From Acidobacteriota bacterium (GTDB lineage Bacteria > Acidobacteriota > Polarisedimenticolia > QHYA01), in contig QHYA01000159.1 in NCBI GenBank assembly GCA_003223995.1, positions 1 through 7,009 on the forward strand: 7,009 bases of DNA, in the 5' to 3' direction. The translations under genes were made by a program, and so were the position numbers. A model generated the notes under the pieces. That model was not told where the DNA came from and did not search any database. It saw nothing but the letters and a program-made list of their open reading frames with translations. Shown here one piece after another: positions 1-6,949 of this stretch; positions within the stretch are counted from its first letter, which is position 1, and every line of letters begins with the position of its first letter.

Positions 1-2696
1 TGGGTGTCCGTGACCCCGCTGGAGCCGACACCCGAGATGAACGGCGCGACGCAGTCAGCCTGGCCCGTCGTCTGGCGGGTGAGGTTATGCCCGCCCTGTC
101 CGTCGTCCGCGTCGATGTACTGGGCCGTGATCGTGTCGCCGTTGTGGAGCGAGAGCATCCCGTCGGCGGCGGGCGGAGCGGAGGTGCTCATGATCGTCCC
201 GGTGTAGACCGGATTGCCGGGAGACTGCTGGGTGAGCGTGACCGTCTCCGGATTCGCCTCGGTCGTGGAGGAGATCGTCGCCGTCGTGGTGGAGGAGCCG
301 ATGTTCGCGTCGCGGACCTTGATCGTGATCAGCGACGAGCAGGAGTAGCTCGGCTTGTCGAGGGAGATAGAGCCCGCGTAGGGCTGTGGGGTGACGGAGA
401 CGCAGTTGGAGACCGGACTGTCGCAGGCCGAGTTCGAGCCGACCGCCTGGATCCGGTAGTAGTTGGTGAAGCCGTCCGCCAGCCCCGTGTCGGTGTAGTT
501 CGTAGTCGGCGCGGCAATATCCGTGACGATCGTGAAGGCGTAGGAGCAGCCCTGGTCGTTCCTCAGGACGTGGTATGTCGCGGCGTTCGCCGCGGAGGTC
601 CAGGACAGCGACGCCGAGCTCGATCCTGCCGTTGCCGACAGGGTCGGCGCGGCGATCGAGGGACAACTGGAGGTGTTCTGGTTCGAGGCGTCATTCACCT
701 TGCCGCAGGCGATCGCGTGGCGGTTGAAGGCGCTGAAGATGGCCGTCGCGTGCGGGGTGCCGTTGTTCAGGTTGCCGTCGTCGTCGTCGATGTTGCGCAG
801 CTTCGTGAACCAGGAGGTGGAGTTGCACCCGTCGGAGTTCGGCAGGGAGCAGTTGTAGGCGTTCCCCCCGGAGCCGTTTCGCGACTTGTACCAGAGCTTG
901 TCCGTGAGCTGCCAGGCCGTGTCCTGGTCGAGGCCGAGAGGGGGCAGGTCTCGGTTCGCCAGGTCCCAGAGCGTCTCAGTCGACACGTAACTCTCGCAGT
1001 GCCCCTCCCTGCCGCAGGGCCCGTCCCCGCCCCCGCAGTCCTGCTGAACGAAGCCCGACGGCGTCGAAGGGGTGTGGTTCGCCCTCTGGTCCCAATCGAC
1101 ATCACGGATCCCGGTGCAGTTGAGGCAGGGATTGCCGTACCCGCCGCAGTTGCCCGACTGGAAGAACCCCCGGCCGACGCACGAGACGTGCGTCGTCATG
1201 AAGGCGGTGTTATCGGCGTAGGCCTCCGTCGGGTTGTCGTAGCCGCCCCCGTCGTTGTTATCCAGACCGTGTCCCCACTCGTGAAGGAACACCCCCGCGA
1301 TCTCACCCGTGTTGTTGCATCCCCCGCCGGACTTGTAGAAGTTCACCGAGACTCCGTTCCAGTAGGCGTTGCAGGTGGCGTTGATGTTGACGTTGTCGAG
1401 AAGCTGCGACTGGAGCCAACTGTTGCTCGGCAGCCACGCCCGGCCGTGCTCGGCGATGCGATTGAGATGATAGAAGCCGGTCCGCGAGGCGTGAGTGTCC
1501 CCAGGGCTCGCCCCGGCAGGCACCGTGCAGTCGATCCCCCCGCTGATGCCGAGGTCGAGATCGTTGTCGCAGCTCACCGATTGGGAGATCGACCCGCAGT
1601 TGTCGAAAACGCGGACGTAGGGGCCGGCAAGGGTCGTCGCGGCCGTGGCGCCTCCGGGCGAGCAGGTGAAAAGCCCCATCGTGCTGGCCGTCGAGCCGGA
1701 GCTGTTGATGGTGATGTCGGCGAAGGGCATCGGGTAGCCCGCCTGCTCGCAGCCGCTCGGGCAGATCTGATCGTCGGAGAGGGGGTACACACCCCCTTTG
1801 GCGAGGGCATACTTGTTGTCGTCGAAGAGAGCCAGGATGGCTCCCGAATGGGCGTCCACCTGCCCCACCCAGGTCCCCGGCTCTCCGGCGACCCGCAGGA
1901 CGTAGCGCCAGGCGAGGGCCGAGCCATATCCGGAGCCAACGGGACCTTGATAGGCCCCGCCGCCCTCCGAGGGGAGTCCCGTCGGCAGGATGCTCAGGCT
2001 CGCACCCGCGATGATGTCGATCCCTTCCGCGCCGGTCAGGTGCATGTAGGCGTAGAGGCGGCGGAGCGCCTCGCCGGCATCGATGGAGGGGGTCGGATCG
2101 GTCGTGATGGCGCTCCAGCGAGAAGCACCGAAAGAGACGAGATTGCCGTGACCGATCGTGAAGATATAGCGGTCCCCCGCTACCGGAACGCCCGCCACCC
2201 CGCGGTCGAAGACGACCTGCCACACTTCCGGCGCGATTTTTCCTGAGGCCTGCTTGTCGAGGACAAGCTCCGACTCGCGCGCCAGTAGAATGGAGCTGTT
2301 CTGGCCGATGAACGCCCTGAGGGATTTCTCCAGGGAGACGAGGCTCACGGGCGAGCTGTCCACGAGATGGTTGCCCGAGCCAGCGATCCAGGGAATCCCC
2401 TGCCCCTCGACGAGGAGCGGCGCTCCCGAGCGCCGGTCCAGATAGATGCTCCAGCCCTGGCCGTGCGCCACCTTGAACGACTCCCAGCCAGCCCGTGTGG
2501 GGTCGCTCGGAGCAAGAGAATCGGTCGGAAGAGTGGAGACGGAAACGGCCTGCGAGGGGTCGGGAATCGCCAGCTTGTCGAAGCGGCTGGCCTCCTTGCG
2601 GATCTGATACGCGACTGTCTGACTCACGGTCAAGGTCAGAACCAGCACCAGCGTCATCAGCATGGGTTTGCGTACAGGCAGGCGCCAAACACTCAT
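1..2696 (-). CDS. Secreted FTP-domain zinc metalloprotease (gluzincin, M36/M4-like) with FnIII and Ig-like domains, 3' end outside window
   Basis: Predicted exported endopeptidase made as a zymogen. I checked the frame codon by codon: 898 codons are open from ATG 2696 to the left edge, with no stop. Residues 1-29 form a signal peptide (basic RKP, then a Leu/Val-rich core, likely cleavage after VA at 29). Residues about 119-190 look like an FTP/PepSY inhibitory propeptide (EVWQVVF, then GVPVAGDRYIF). The zinc site is HEWGH at 472-476, with Glu491 in PTEAYAD as the likely third ligand, giving an HExxH-plus-Glu gluzincin arrangement. The catalytic region is Cys-rich (about 505-580) and continues to a DDDDGNLNNGTPH segment near 633-648. 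An FnIII domain spans 683-770 (SASLSW to NYYRIQAVG). An Ig-like beta domain spans 773-882, and a further domain starts at 883. The start is supported by AGAAGGAG 7 nt upstream. The exact MEROPS family is uncertain; the protease call is firm. Confidence 0.9.
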   Translation of the reverse strand, partial: MSVWRLPVRKPMLMTLVLVLTLTVSQTVAYQIRKEASRFDKLAIPDPSQAVSVSTLPTDSLAPSDPTRAGWESFKVAHGQGWSIYLDRRSGAPLLVEGQGIPWIAGSGNHLVDSSPVSLVSLEKSLRAFIGQNSSILLARESELVLDKQASGKIAPEVWQVVFDRGVAGVPVAGDRYIFTIGHGNLVSFGASRWSAITTDPTPSIDAGEALRRLYAYMHLTGAEGIDIIAGASLSILPTGLPSEGGGAYQGPVGSGYGSALAWRYVLRVAGEPGTWVGQVDAHSGAILALFDDNKYALAKGGVYPLSDDQICPSGCEQAGYPMPFADITINSSGSTASTMGLFTCSPGGATAATTLAGPYVRVFDNCGSISQSVSCDNDLDLGISGGIDCTVPAGASPGDTHASRTGFYHLNRIAEHGRAWLPSNSWLQSQLLDNVNINATCNAYWNGVSVNFYKSGGGCNNTGEIAGVFLHEWGHGLDNNDGGGYDNPTEAYADNTAFMTTHVSCVGRGFFQSGNCGGYGNPCLNCTGIRDVDWDQRANHTPSTPSGFVQQDCGGGDGPCGREGHCESYVSTETLWDLANRDLPPLGLDQDTAWQLTDKLWYKSRNGSGGNAYNCSLPNSDGCNSTSWFTKLRNIDDDDGNLNNGTPHATAIFSAFNRHAIACGKVNDASNQNTSSCPSIAAPTLSATAGSSSASLSWTSAANAATYHVLRNDQGCSYAFTIVTDIAAPTTNYTDTGLADGFTNYYRIQAVGSNSACDSPVSNCVSVTPQPYAGSISLDKPSYSCSSLITIKVRDANIGSSTTTATISSTTEANPETVTLTQQSPGNPVYTGTIMSTSAPPAADGMLSLHNGDTITAQYIDADDGQGGHNLTRQTTGQADCVAPFISGVGSSGVTDT

Positions 2697-2703
2697 CTTG
2701 CAG

Positions 2704-2711
2704 CTCCTTCT
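2704..2711 (-). promoter_or_regulatory. Ribosome binding site of the metalloprotease gene
   Basis: On the minus strand the sequence reads AGAAGGAG, a near-perfect Shine-Dalgarno element, followed by 7 nt and the ATG at 2696. It fixes the start codon and is by far the strongest ribosome binding site in the window. Confidence 0.8.
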
Positions 2712-2825
2712 ACCCGGATCCTCCGGCCTGATCTGAACGTGGAGACTCGTGTTTGAAACAGCCGCACTTCAAGCTTCAGTGGTGTGGGAAATGACAGGGC
2801 TCCCCCTTCCCAACGTAACCCTTTC

Positions 2826-2854
2826 CGTATACGGCGGATGCCTTCCGGGGTCAA
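2826..2854 (-). promoter_or_regulatory. Sigma-70-type promoter for the metalloprotease gene
   Basis: The minus strand carries TTGACC (2849-2854) and TATACG (2826-2831) separated by exactly 17 bp. This matches 5 of 6 bases of the -35 consensus and 4 of 6 of the -10 consensus. A short T-rich run lies just upstream. Transcription would start near 2819 and give a leader of about 120 nt before the ATG at 2696. The promoter sits in the gap between the DUF309 gene and the protease, so the protease is probably transcribed separately from the synthase-DUF309 operon. No operator-like repeat was evident beside it. Confidence 0.6.
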
Positions 2855-2966
2855 TCGAAAAATCGCAGGTGGGGGGATCGGCTCGCACGATTCCGTGGAA
2901 CCGCATCCTCAACTATGCAGGCCGGACACCGAGACGGGCCTCACGGAGAAGCGTACCCTGCAACGC

Positions 2967-3329
2967 TCAGGGATTCGGGAACGTAATGCGTGGAGGGGCC
3001 TGCTTCCGCCCTTCGAGGTAGGCCTTCGCCGCGAAGACAAGCCCGACGAGGTCCATATTGCCGAAGCCGAGGACAACCCCCTCTTCGAGCTTGGCCAGCC
3101 GTCCGGAAGCCCTGAGGAGAACCTTTTTCGCCCCTCTCGGATTCCCTCTTCTGTGATGTTCCAGCGCCACGGCGACCTGGACGAGACCCTGCAGGGCGTC
3201 ACGATGTTCGGGACGGGCATCGAGCCATAACGACTCCAGCACTTCGTGGGCTTCGAAGAAGCGCCCTTCGTTGAACAGCCGGATGAACTCGACAAAGCGA
3301 GCGTCCTGCTCGGGAGACCGCACCGACAT
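2967..3329 (-). CDS. DUF309 family protein
   Basis: A 120-residue helical, cytosolic protein without signal peptide or membrane segment. It carries the DUF309 (PF03745) signature: FNEGRFFEAHEVLESLW at residues 19-35, with the invariant-looking EAHEVLE core, then LQGLVQVAVALEHHRRGNPRGA at about 46-67. The length is usual for the family, whose biochemical role is not established to my knowledge. It starts 6 nt after the stop of the upstream synthase gene and in the same frame (TGA, two codons, ATG). No Shine-Dalgarno sequence is visible, so translation probably depends on coupling to the synthase. The gene is followed by 270 bp containing the next gene's promoter. Family call is firm; function is unknown. 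Confidence 0.88.
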   Translation of the reverse strand: MSVRSPEQDARFVEFIRLFNEGRFFEAHEVLESLWLDARPEHRDALQGLVQVAVALEHHRRGNPRGAKKVLLRASGRLAKLEEGVVLGFGNMDLVGLVFAAKAYLEGRKQAPPRITFPNP

Positions 3330-3335
3330 GGCCGG

Positions 3336-4379
3336 TCAGAGCGCCGGTGGAGCGAACCCCGAATCTTGCGCCGCCGCGGCGATCAGCCCCGCGAGATGCG
3401 ACTCGGACTGGAGCGCCCGGCCCTTCAGGACCGCATGGGGATCAGCCTCGATCCTGCCGAGCAGGTCCTGGTACAGCCGGACGATCAGGGAGAGGATGAA
3501 CCGGCAGTCCGGCTTCATCGCAGGCATCCGGCGTCCTGCCATCTCGACCCCCGAACGTTCGAATCGCCGCGCCCGCCGGATCTGCAAGCCGGCGAGCCAG
3601 CTCCAGCGAGGGTCATCGCTGGCGGCGCTGACGATGGCCCGGAAATCCGCCTCCGACAGCCCCGACAGAGCCAGATCGGACTCGGGGATGTAGATGCGCC
3701 CCCGCCTGCCGAGACGGAGATCTGCAGAGACGTCGCGGAGGATGTGCGCGATGTAAGCGAAGATGCCGAGGTCCCTCCCGCACGCCGCCACGTCGAAGCC
3801 ATCTCCGAGATCGCGCACCTCATATCGAGGAGAAGCTCCTTCCACTGATGGCTGCTCGTCACCGGAGGCATCAGCGGTCAGGAGGAAAACGAAGATCGTG
3901 GTCGGCGCCGCCGCGGCCCCCTCGGCGTATCGCAGGAAGCTTTCCGGCGTGACGAAGCGGACGTGGCCCAGGTCGTAGGCCATGGCATCGAGGAAATCGG
4001 ACCAGACCACGAGCGGAATCGGAAAGGCGGAGAGGGCCGAACACAGGGCGACATCGAGCGGGCCGCCCTGGGGCGTGCCGGCGTGCGCGGCCAGGATCCG
4101 CTCCCTCCACCGGGACAGCTCCCTCAGATGAGCCTCGCGCCGAGCGTTCGTGAGGGTTTCAACGTCGGCAATGGAGTCCACGAAATCGTCGATGACCCGC
4201 ATGACGGCATACATCGCGATGAAGGCATCGTAGCGGCGGCGGTCCAGCAGGTACCGGCTCACGAGGTAGAGGTTCGACCGGTCGCGTGAAGCGACCTCCT
4301 CGCAGACCCGCAGCGCTTCTCCCAGCGTCTGTTCATTCAGGCCCGCAAGGCCCTGTGCGTCCGACCTGACAGATCTCAT
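3336..4379 (-). CDS. Squalene/phytoene synthase family protein (divergent)
   Basis: A 347-residue all-helical enzyme of the head-to-head prenyl transferase family, which condenses two prenyl diphosphates (farnesyl or geranylgeranyl) via a presqualene or prephytoene intermediate. The first Asp-rich motif is DDFVD at 64-68, preceded by AFIAMYAVMRVI. A YAEGAAAA segment lies at 151-158, matching the family's Y-x-E/x-V-A-G region. The second Asp motif is ILRDVSAD at 213-220 followed by GRRGRIYIP (224-232). Both outer aspartates (216, 220) are kept, but the usual ED is AD and the Asn of NILRD is His212. Residues about 168-200 form an extra acidic loop. The start is the first ATG after an in-frame TGA at 4410-4412; no Shine-Dalgarno is visible. 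Squalene, phytoene or another product cannot be told from sequence, and no other carotenoid or hopanoid gene is present in the window. Confidence 0.85.
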   Translation of the reverse strand: MRSVRSDAQGLAGLNEQTLGEALRVCEEVASRDRSNLYLVSRYLLDRRRYDAFIAMYAVMRVIDDFVDSIADVETLTNARREAHLRELSRWRERILAAHAGTPQGGPLDVALCSALSAFPIPLVVWSDFLDAMAYDLGHVRFVTPESFLRYAEGAAAAPTTIFVFLLTADASGDEQPSVEGASPRYEVRDLGDGFDVAACGRDLGIFAYIAHILRDVSADLRLGRRGRIYIPESDLALSGLSEADFRAIVSAASDDPRWSWLAGLQIRRARRFERSGVEMAGRRMPAMKPDCRFILSLIVRLYQDLLGRIEADPHAVLKGRALQSESHLAGLIAAAAQDSGFAPPAL

Positions 4380-4477
4380 GAGGGCGGGCCGGCCGGCCTG
4401 GGAGTTGCTTCAGGAAGCCTCAATCCATCCTCCGCTCACGCTCCGGCCGGTGAGGATACCATCACGGCTCACGAGGC

Positions 4478-4483
4478 TATAAT
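4478..4483 (+). promoter_or_regulatory. Candidate -10 element for the acylase gene
   Basis: The hexamer is a perfect TATAAT in a GC-rich background, 75 bp upstream of the acylase start. The -35 is poor: 16 bp upstream is ATACCA (three matches to TTGACA). There is no extended -10 TG. Transcription would begin near 4490. The weak -35 suggests either an activated promoter or a chance match. Confidence 0.4.
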
Positions 4484-4546
4484 CGCGGCCCAAGTGCGAG
4501 ACAGCAACGCTGCGGTCCTCCCTCCCCCGGCGATCGATCTTCCGCT

Positions 4547-4550
4547 GAGG
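4547..4550 (+). promoter_or_regulatory. Weak ribosome binding site for the acylase GTG start
   Basis: GAGG lies 8 nt before the GTG at 4559. With the basic-then-hydrophobic N-terminus that begins immediately after this GTG, it supports the chosen start. No ATG offers a better start, because the next in-frame ATG would remove the whole export segment. Confidence 0.5.
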
Positions 4551-4558
4551 CCGCCGTC

Positions 4559-6949
4559 GTGAAGCGGCTCGTGAGGGTCGCGTTGGCGGCGGCGATCGCA
4601 CTTGTCGCCCTGTCTGCCGCCGCGGTGATCGCAGGGGTCGTGTTCCTCCGTTCCACCTTGCCCAGGACGCATGGACGCGCTCGGCTGCCCGGTCTCGCCG
4701 CACCAGTGTCGGTCTGGCGCGACCGCTGGGGCGTTCCGACGATCCGGGCCTCATCGATGCCGGATGCGATGATGGCCCTCGGCTACGTCCATGCCTCCGA
4801 CCGACTCTGGCAGATGGAGATGCGGAGGCGCGGAGCGCTGGGGAGGCTTTCGGAGATCTTCGGCCCCGATGCGGTCGATGCGGATTTCGAGCAGAGGGGT
4901 TACGACCTGGAGAGTCTCGCCCGGAAGGACCTTGCCGCCGCGACCGAGGGCGTGCGGCGCGCGGTTCTCGCATATGCCGCTGGCGTGAATGGCTACCTGC
5001 GGAGCCACACTTTCCGACTACCGCCGGAGTTCCTGATCCTTCGCTTCCGGCCGGAGCCATGGAGGCCGGAGGATTCCTTCGCCTTCGCACGTCTGATGCT
5101 GTTGAAGCTGTCGGTCTCCGAACGAGCAGAGCTGGACCGCTACGACCATTTCCTCAGGCTGGGGGCGCCGCGAGCCCTGGCGCTGATGCACTGCGAACCG
5201 AACGCTCCTGCCGACCTCATCCGCCCCGAGCTGCCGGAGTACTTCCGGGCCGCCGCTCCTCTTCACGCCCGCTCGAGAAGCGCGAGGCCGCTTTCGGATC
5301 CACAGCCGGCTCCGGGGTCCAACTGCTGGGCGATCTGCGGCTCGATGGCCGCATCAGGTTCCCCGATCCTCGCCAACGACCCTCACCTGGGGATCGAGCA
5401 GCCCTCGGTGTGGTACGAAGCGGGCATCCTGGCGCCGGGACTCGAGCTTCGGGGATTGACGCTCGCCGGTCTGCCCGGAGTCGTCATCGGACGCAACCGC
5501 CACATCGCCTGGGGGATCACGGCACACCAGGCGGACGATCAGGACCTCTACATCGAGCGTCTGGATGGTTCCTCCCCGCCGAAGTACCTTGAAGGAGATC
5601 GATGGATCCCGGCAGTGGCGCGCGTGGTGAGCGTCAAGGTTCGGGGGGCGACACCCGTCAACCGGGTCCTCCTGAGAACCAGCCGGGGGCCTCTCATGCC
5701 GCCCGATCCCGGCTCCCTCCATCCGGCGATGTCGATCGAAGCCGCGGCTCTCGAGGGGGGAAACCCCATCCCGGCCTTCTGGGAGATCTGCCAGACGAGA
5801 GATTCGCGCGGCCTGCTGGAGGCCCTACGTGGTTATTCCAGCACGACCTTGAACTTCACTTACGCCGACGATGCGGGCGCGGTCGGCTTCAAGACCGCCG
5901 GGTTCGTGCCGCGCAGGCGCGCGGGCGACGGCCGGCTGCCGGTTCCCGGCTGGACCGGCGCCTACGGGTGGGATGGACGCATACCATCCGACCAGCTGCC
6001 AGGGCGCAGCTACGACCGGGGATCGGCGGAGGGCATCGTGGTGACCGCGAACAATTTCCTTCTCGACCAGGACTCGCCGACCTACGCGGGCGAATGGGCC
6101 CCCTCCTTCCGCGCCGATCGGATCGCCGAGAGGTTGCGGCAGCGGAGGAATTGGACGGTGGAGGCGATGGGATCGGTCCAGTCCGATGTCCTGTCCGGGA
6201 TGGCGCGCCGGATGGTCGCTGCCGTGCAGAGAATCGTTGCCGGGCGTCCGCAGGGCGCTTCCTTGCCGCCGCAGGTGGCCCGACCCCTCGAGGTGCTTGG
6301 CGGCTGGGACGGAAACATGCTGCGGCGCGGCCCCTCGCGGCTGCTCGAAGAGCTGACGAGAGAGCTGGTCGAGCGGGTGACCGGGGATGAGGCCCGCTCG
6401 GCGGGCGGAGGAACTCTCGTCGGTCCGTTCGGCCTGCTCAGGCTTCTCGAGGATCCGGCGGGTTCGGACTGGTTCGACGATGTCTCGACCCCCCGGCGAG
6501 AAAGCTCATTCGAGATCGTCTCGGCCGCCCTCGCCTCCGCCTACCGGCGAGTGGTTACGCAGTGCGGAGAGGATCCCGCCCGGTGGGACTGGGGCCAGGT
6601 CCACCAGGCCTCGTTCCAGCATCTTCTCGGCCCGCCGACTCATCTCGCGCGCTGGTTCGACCTCGGTCCCGTCGGAATGCCAGGTGACAACCAGACCGTC
6701 AACGCCCAGGCCTACTTGGTCGGCTCCCCGTTCCGCATCGTTCATATCCCCTCGGCACGGGTGCTGTTCGACCTGGCCGACCCCGACCATGCCCTCTCGG
6801 TCCTGCCGACAGGTCAGTCAGGCCATCCTCTGTCGCCCCACTACGGAGACCAGCTTTCGATGTGGGCGGCCGGCGAGTACCATCCTGCCCCTCTCACCGA
6901 AGCCGCCGCTCGCGCCGTAGCCGTCGAGACCCTCATCCTGACGCCCTGA
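4559..6949 (+). CDS. Penicillin acylase family (S45) Ntn hydrolase precursor
   Basis: A complete 796-residue precursor of an exported amide hydrolase that would self-cleave into alpha and beta chains. It begins with GTG. Residues 1-31 are KRLVR plus a long hydrophobic stretch, a signal peptide or anchor without a lipobox Cys. The processing site is Gly253-Ser254 (GSNCWAI), making Ser254 the N-terminal nucleophile. Counting from it, His276 (ANDPHL) is beta-23, Ala322 is beta-69 and Asn498 (VTANNF) is beta-245, agreeing with the catalytic and oxyanion positions known in E. coli penicillin G acylase (beta-23, 69, 241). IAWGIT, DDQDLYIE, GDNQTVNA and the C-terminal GQSGHPLSPHYGDQ are further family motifs. 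His at beta-23 occurs in acyl-homoserine-lactone and cephalosporin acylases as well as others, so substrate is open. It stands alone, divergent from the synthase operon. Confidence 0.93.
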   Translation: MKRLVRVALAAAIALVALSAAAVIAGVVFLRSTLPRTHGRARLPGLAAPVSVWRDRWGVPTIRASSMPDAMMALGYVHASDRLWQMEMRRRGALGRLSEIFGPDAVDADFEQRGYDLESLARKDLAAATEGVRRAVLAYAAGVNGYLRSHTFRLPPEFLILRFRPEPWRPEDSFAFARLMLLKLSVSERAELDRYDHFLRLGAPRALALMHCEPNAPADLIRPELPEYFRAAAPLHARSRSARPLSDPQPAPGSNCWAICGSMAASGSPILANDPHLGIEQPSVWYEAGILAPGLELRGLTLAGLPGVVIGRNRHIAWGITAHQADDQDLYIERLDGSSPPKYLEGDRWIPAVARVVSVKVRGATPVNRVLLRTSRGPLMPPDPGSLHPAMSIEAAALEGGNPIPAFWEICQTRDSRGLLEALRGYSSTTLNFTYADDAGAVGFKTAGFVPRRRAGDGRLPVPGWTGAYGWDGRIPSDQLPGRSYDRGSAEGIVVTANNFLLDQDSPTYAGEWAPSFRADRIAERLRQRRNWTVEAMGSVQSDVLSGMARRMVAAVQRIVAGRPQGASLPPQVARPLEVLGGWDGNMLRRGPSRLLEELTRELVERVTGDEARSAGGGTLVGPFGLLRLLEDPAGSDWFDDVSTPRRESSFEIVSAALASAYRRVVTQCGEDPARWDWGQVHQASFQHLLGPPTHLARWFDLGPVGMPGDNQTVNAQAYLVGSPFRIVHIPSARVLFDLADPDHALSVLPTGQSGHPLSPHYGDQLSMWAAGEYHPAPLTEAAARAVAVETLILTP

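Larger units (their letters stand above)
4380..4558. other. Divergent intergenic control region between synthase operon and acylase
   Basis: This 179-bp gap must hold the promoters for both divergent transcripts. For the plus strand there is a perfect TATAAT (4478-4483). For the minus strand the best candidate is an extended -10, TGGTATCCT, with hexamer 4453-4458; no convincing -35 accompanies it. CTCAC/GTGAG half-sites occur at 4435-4439, 4450-4454 and 4468-4472, the first two forming an inverted repeat with a 10-bp spacer. The stretch next to the synthase start is very GC-rich, with a GGCCGGCC palindrome, and lacks a ribosome binding site. No small gene or RNA is apparent. Confidence 0.45.

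Noticed and set aside
781..800. Repeated GTC/GAC codons near the GNLNNGTPH segment as a microsatellite
   Set aside because: They encode the four-Asp run of the protease's conserved-looking DDDDGNLNNGTPH segment and need no other explanation.
87..2246. A 719-codon open frame on the plus strand
   Set aside because: It is in codon register with the metalloprotease on the other strand and exists because that gene avoids TTA, CTA and TCA codons over this stretch. Its translation is Arg/Val/Gly-rich with no recognisable domain.
1303..2688. A 461-codon minus-strand frame inside the protease gene
   Set aside because: It is out of frame with the protease, is low-complexity Arg/Gly/Ser-rich, and the correct frame has signal peptide, propeptide and zinc motif.
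2956..2972. Hairpin CCCTG...CAGGG around the DUF309 stop, as a terminator
   Set aside because: The stem is only 5 bp with a 7-nt loop and is not followed by a U-run.
2749..3021. A 90-codon plus-strand frame in the gap between DUF309 and the protease
   Set aside because: It covers the minus-strand promoter and runs into the DUF309 gene. There is no ribosome binding site and no recognisable protein.
5602..6390. Long plus-strand frame within the acylase gene
   Set aside because: It is a shifted-frame shadow. The acylase frame carries family motifs continuously through this stretch, so a frameshift or overlapping gene is not indicated.
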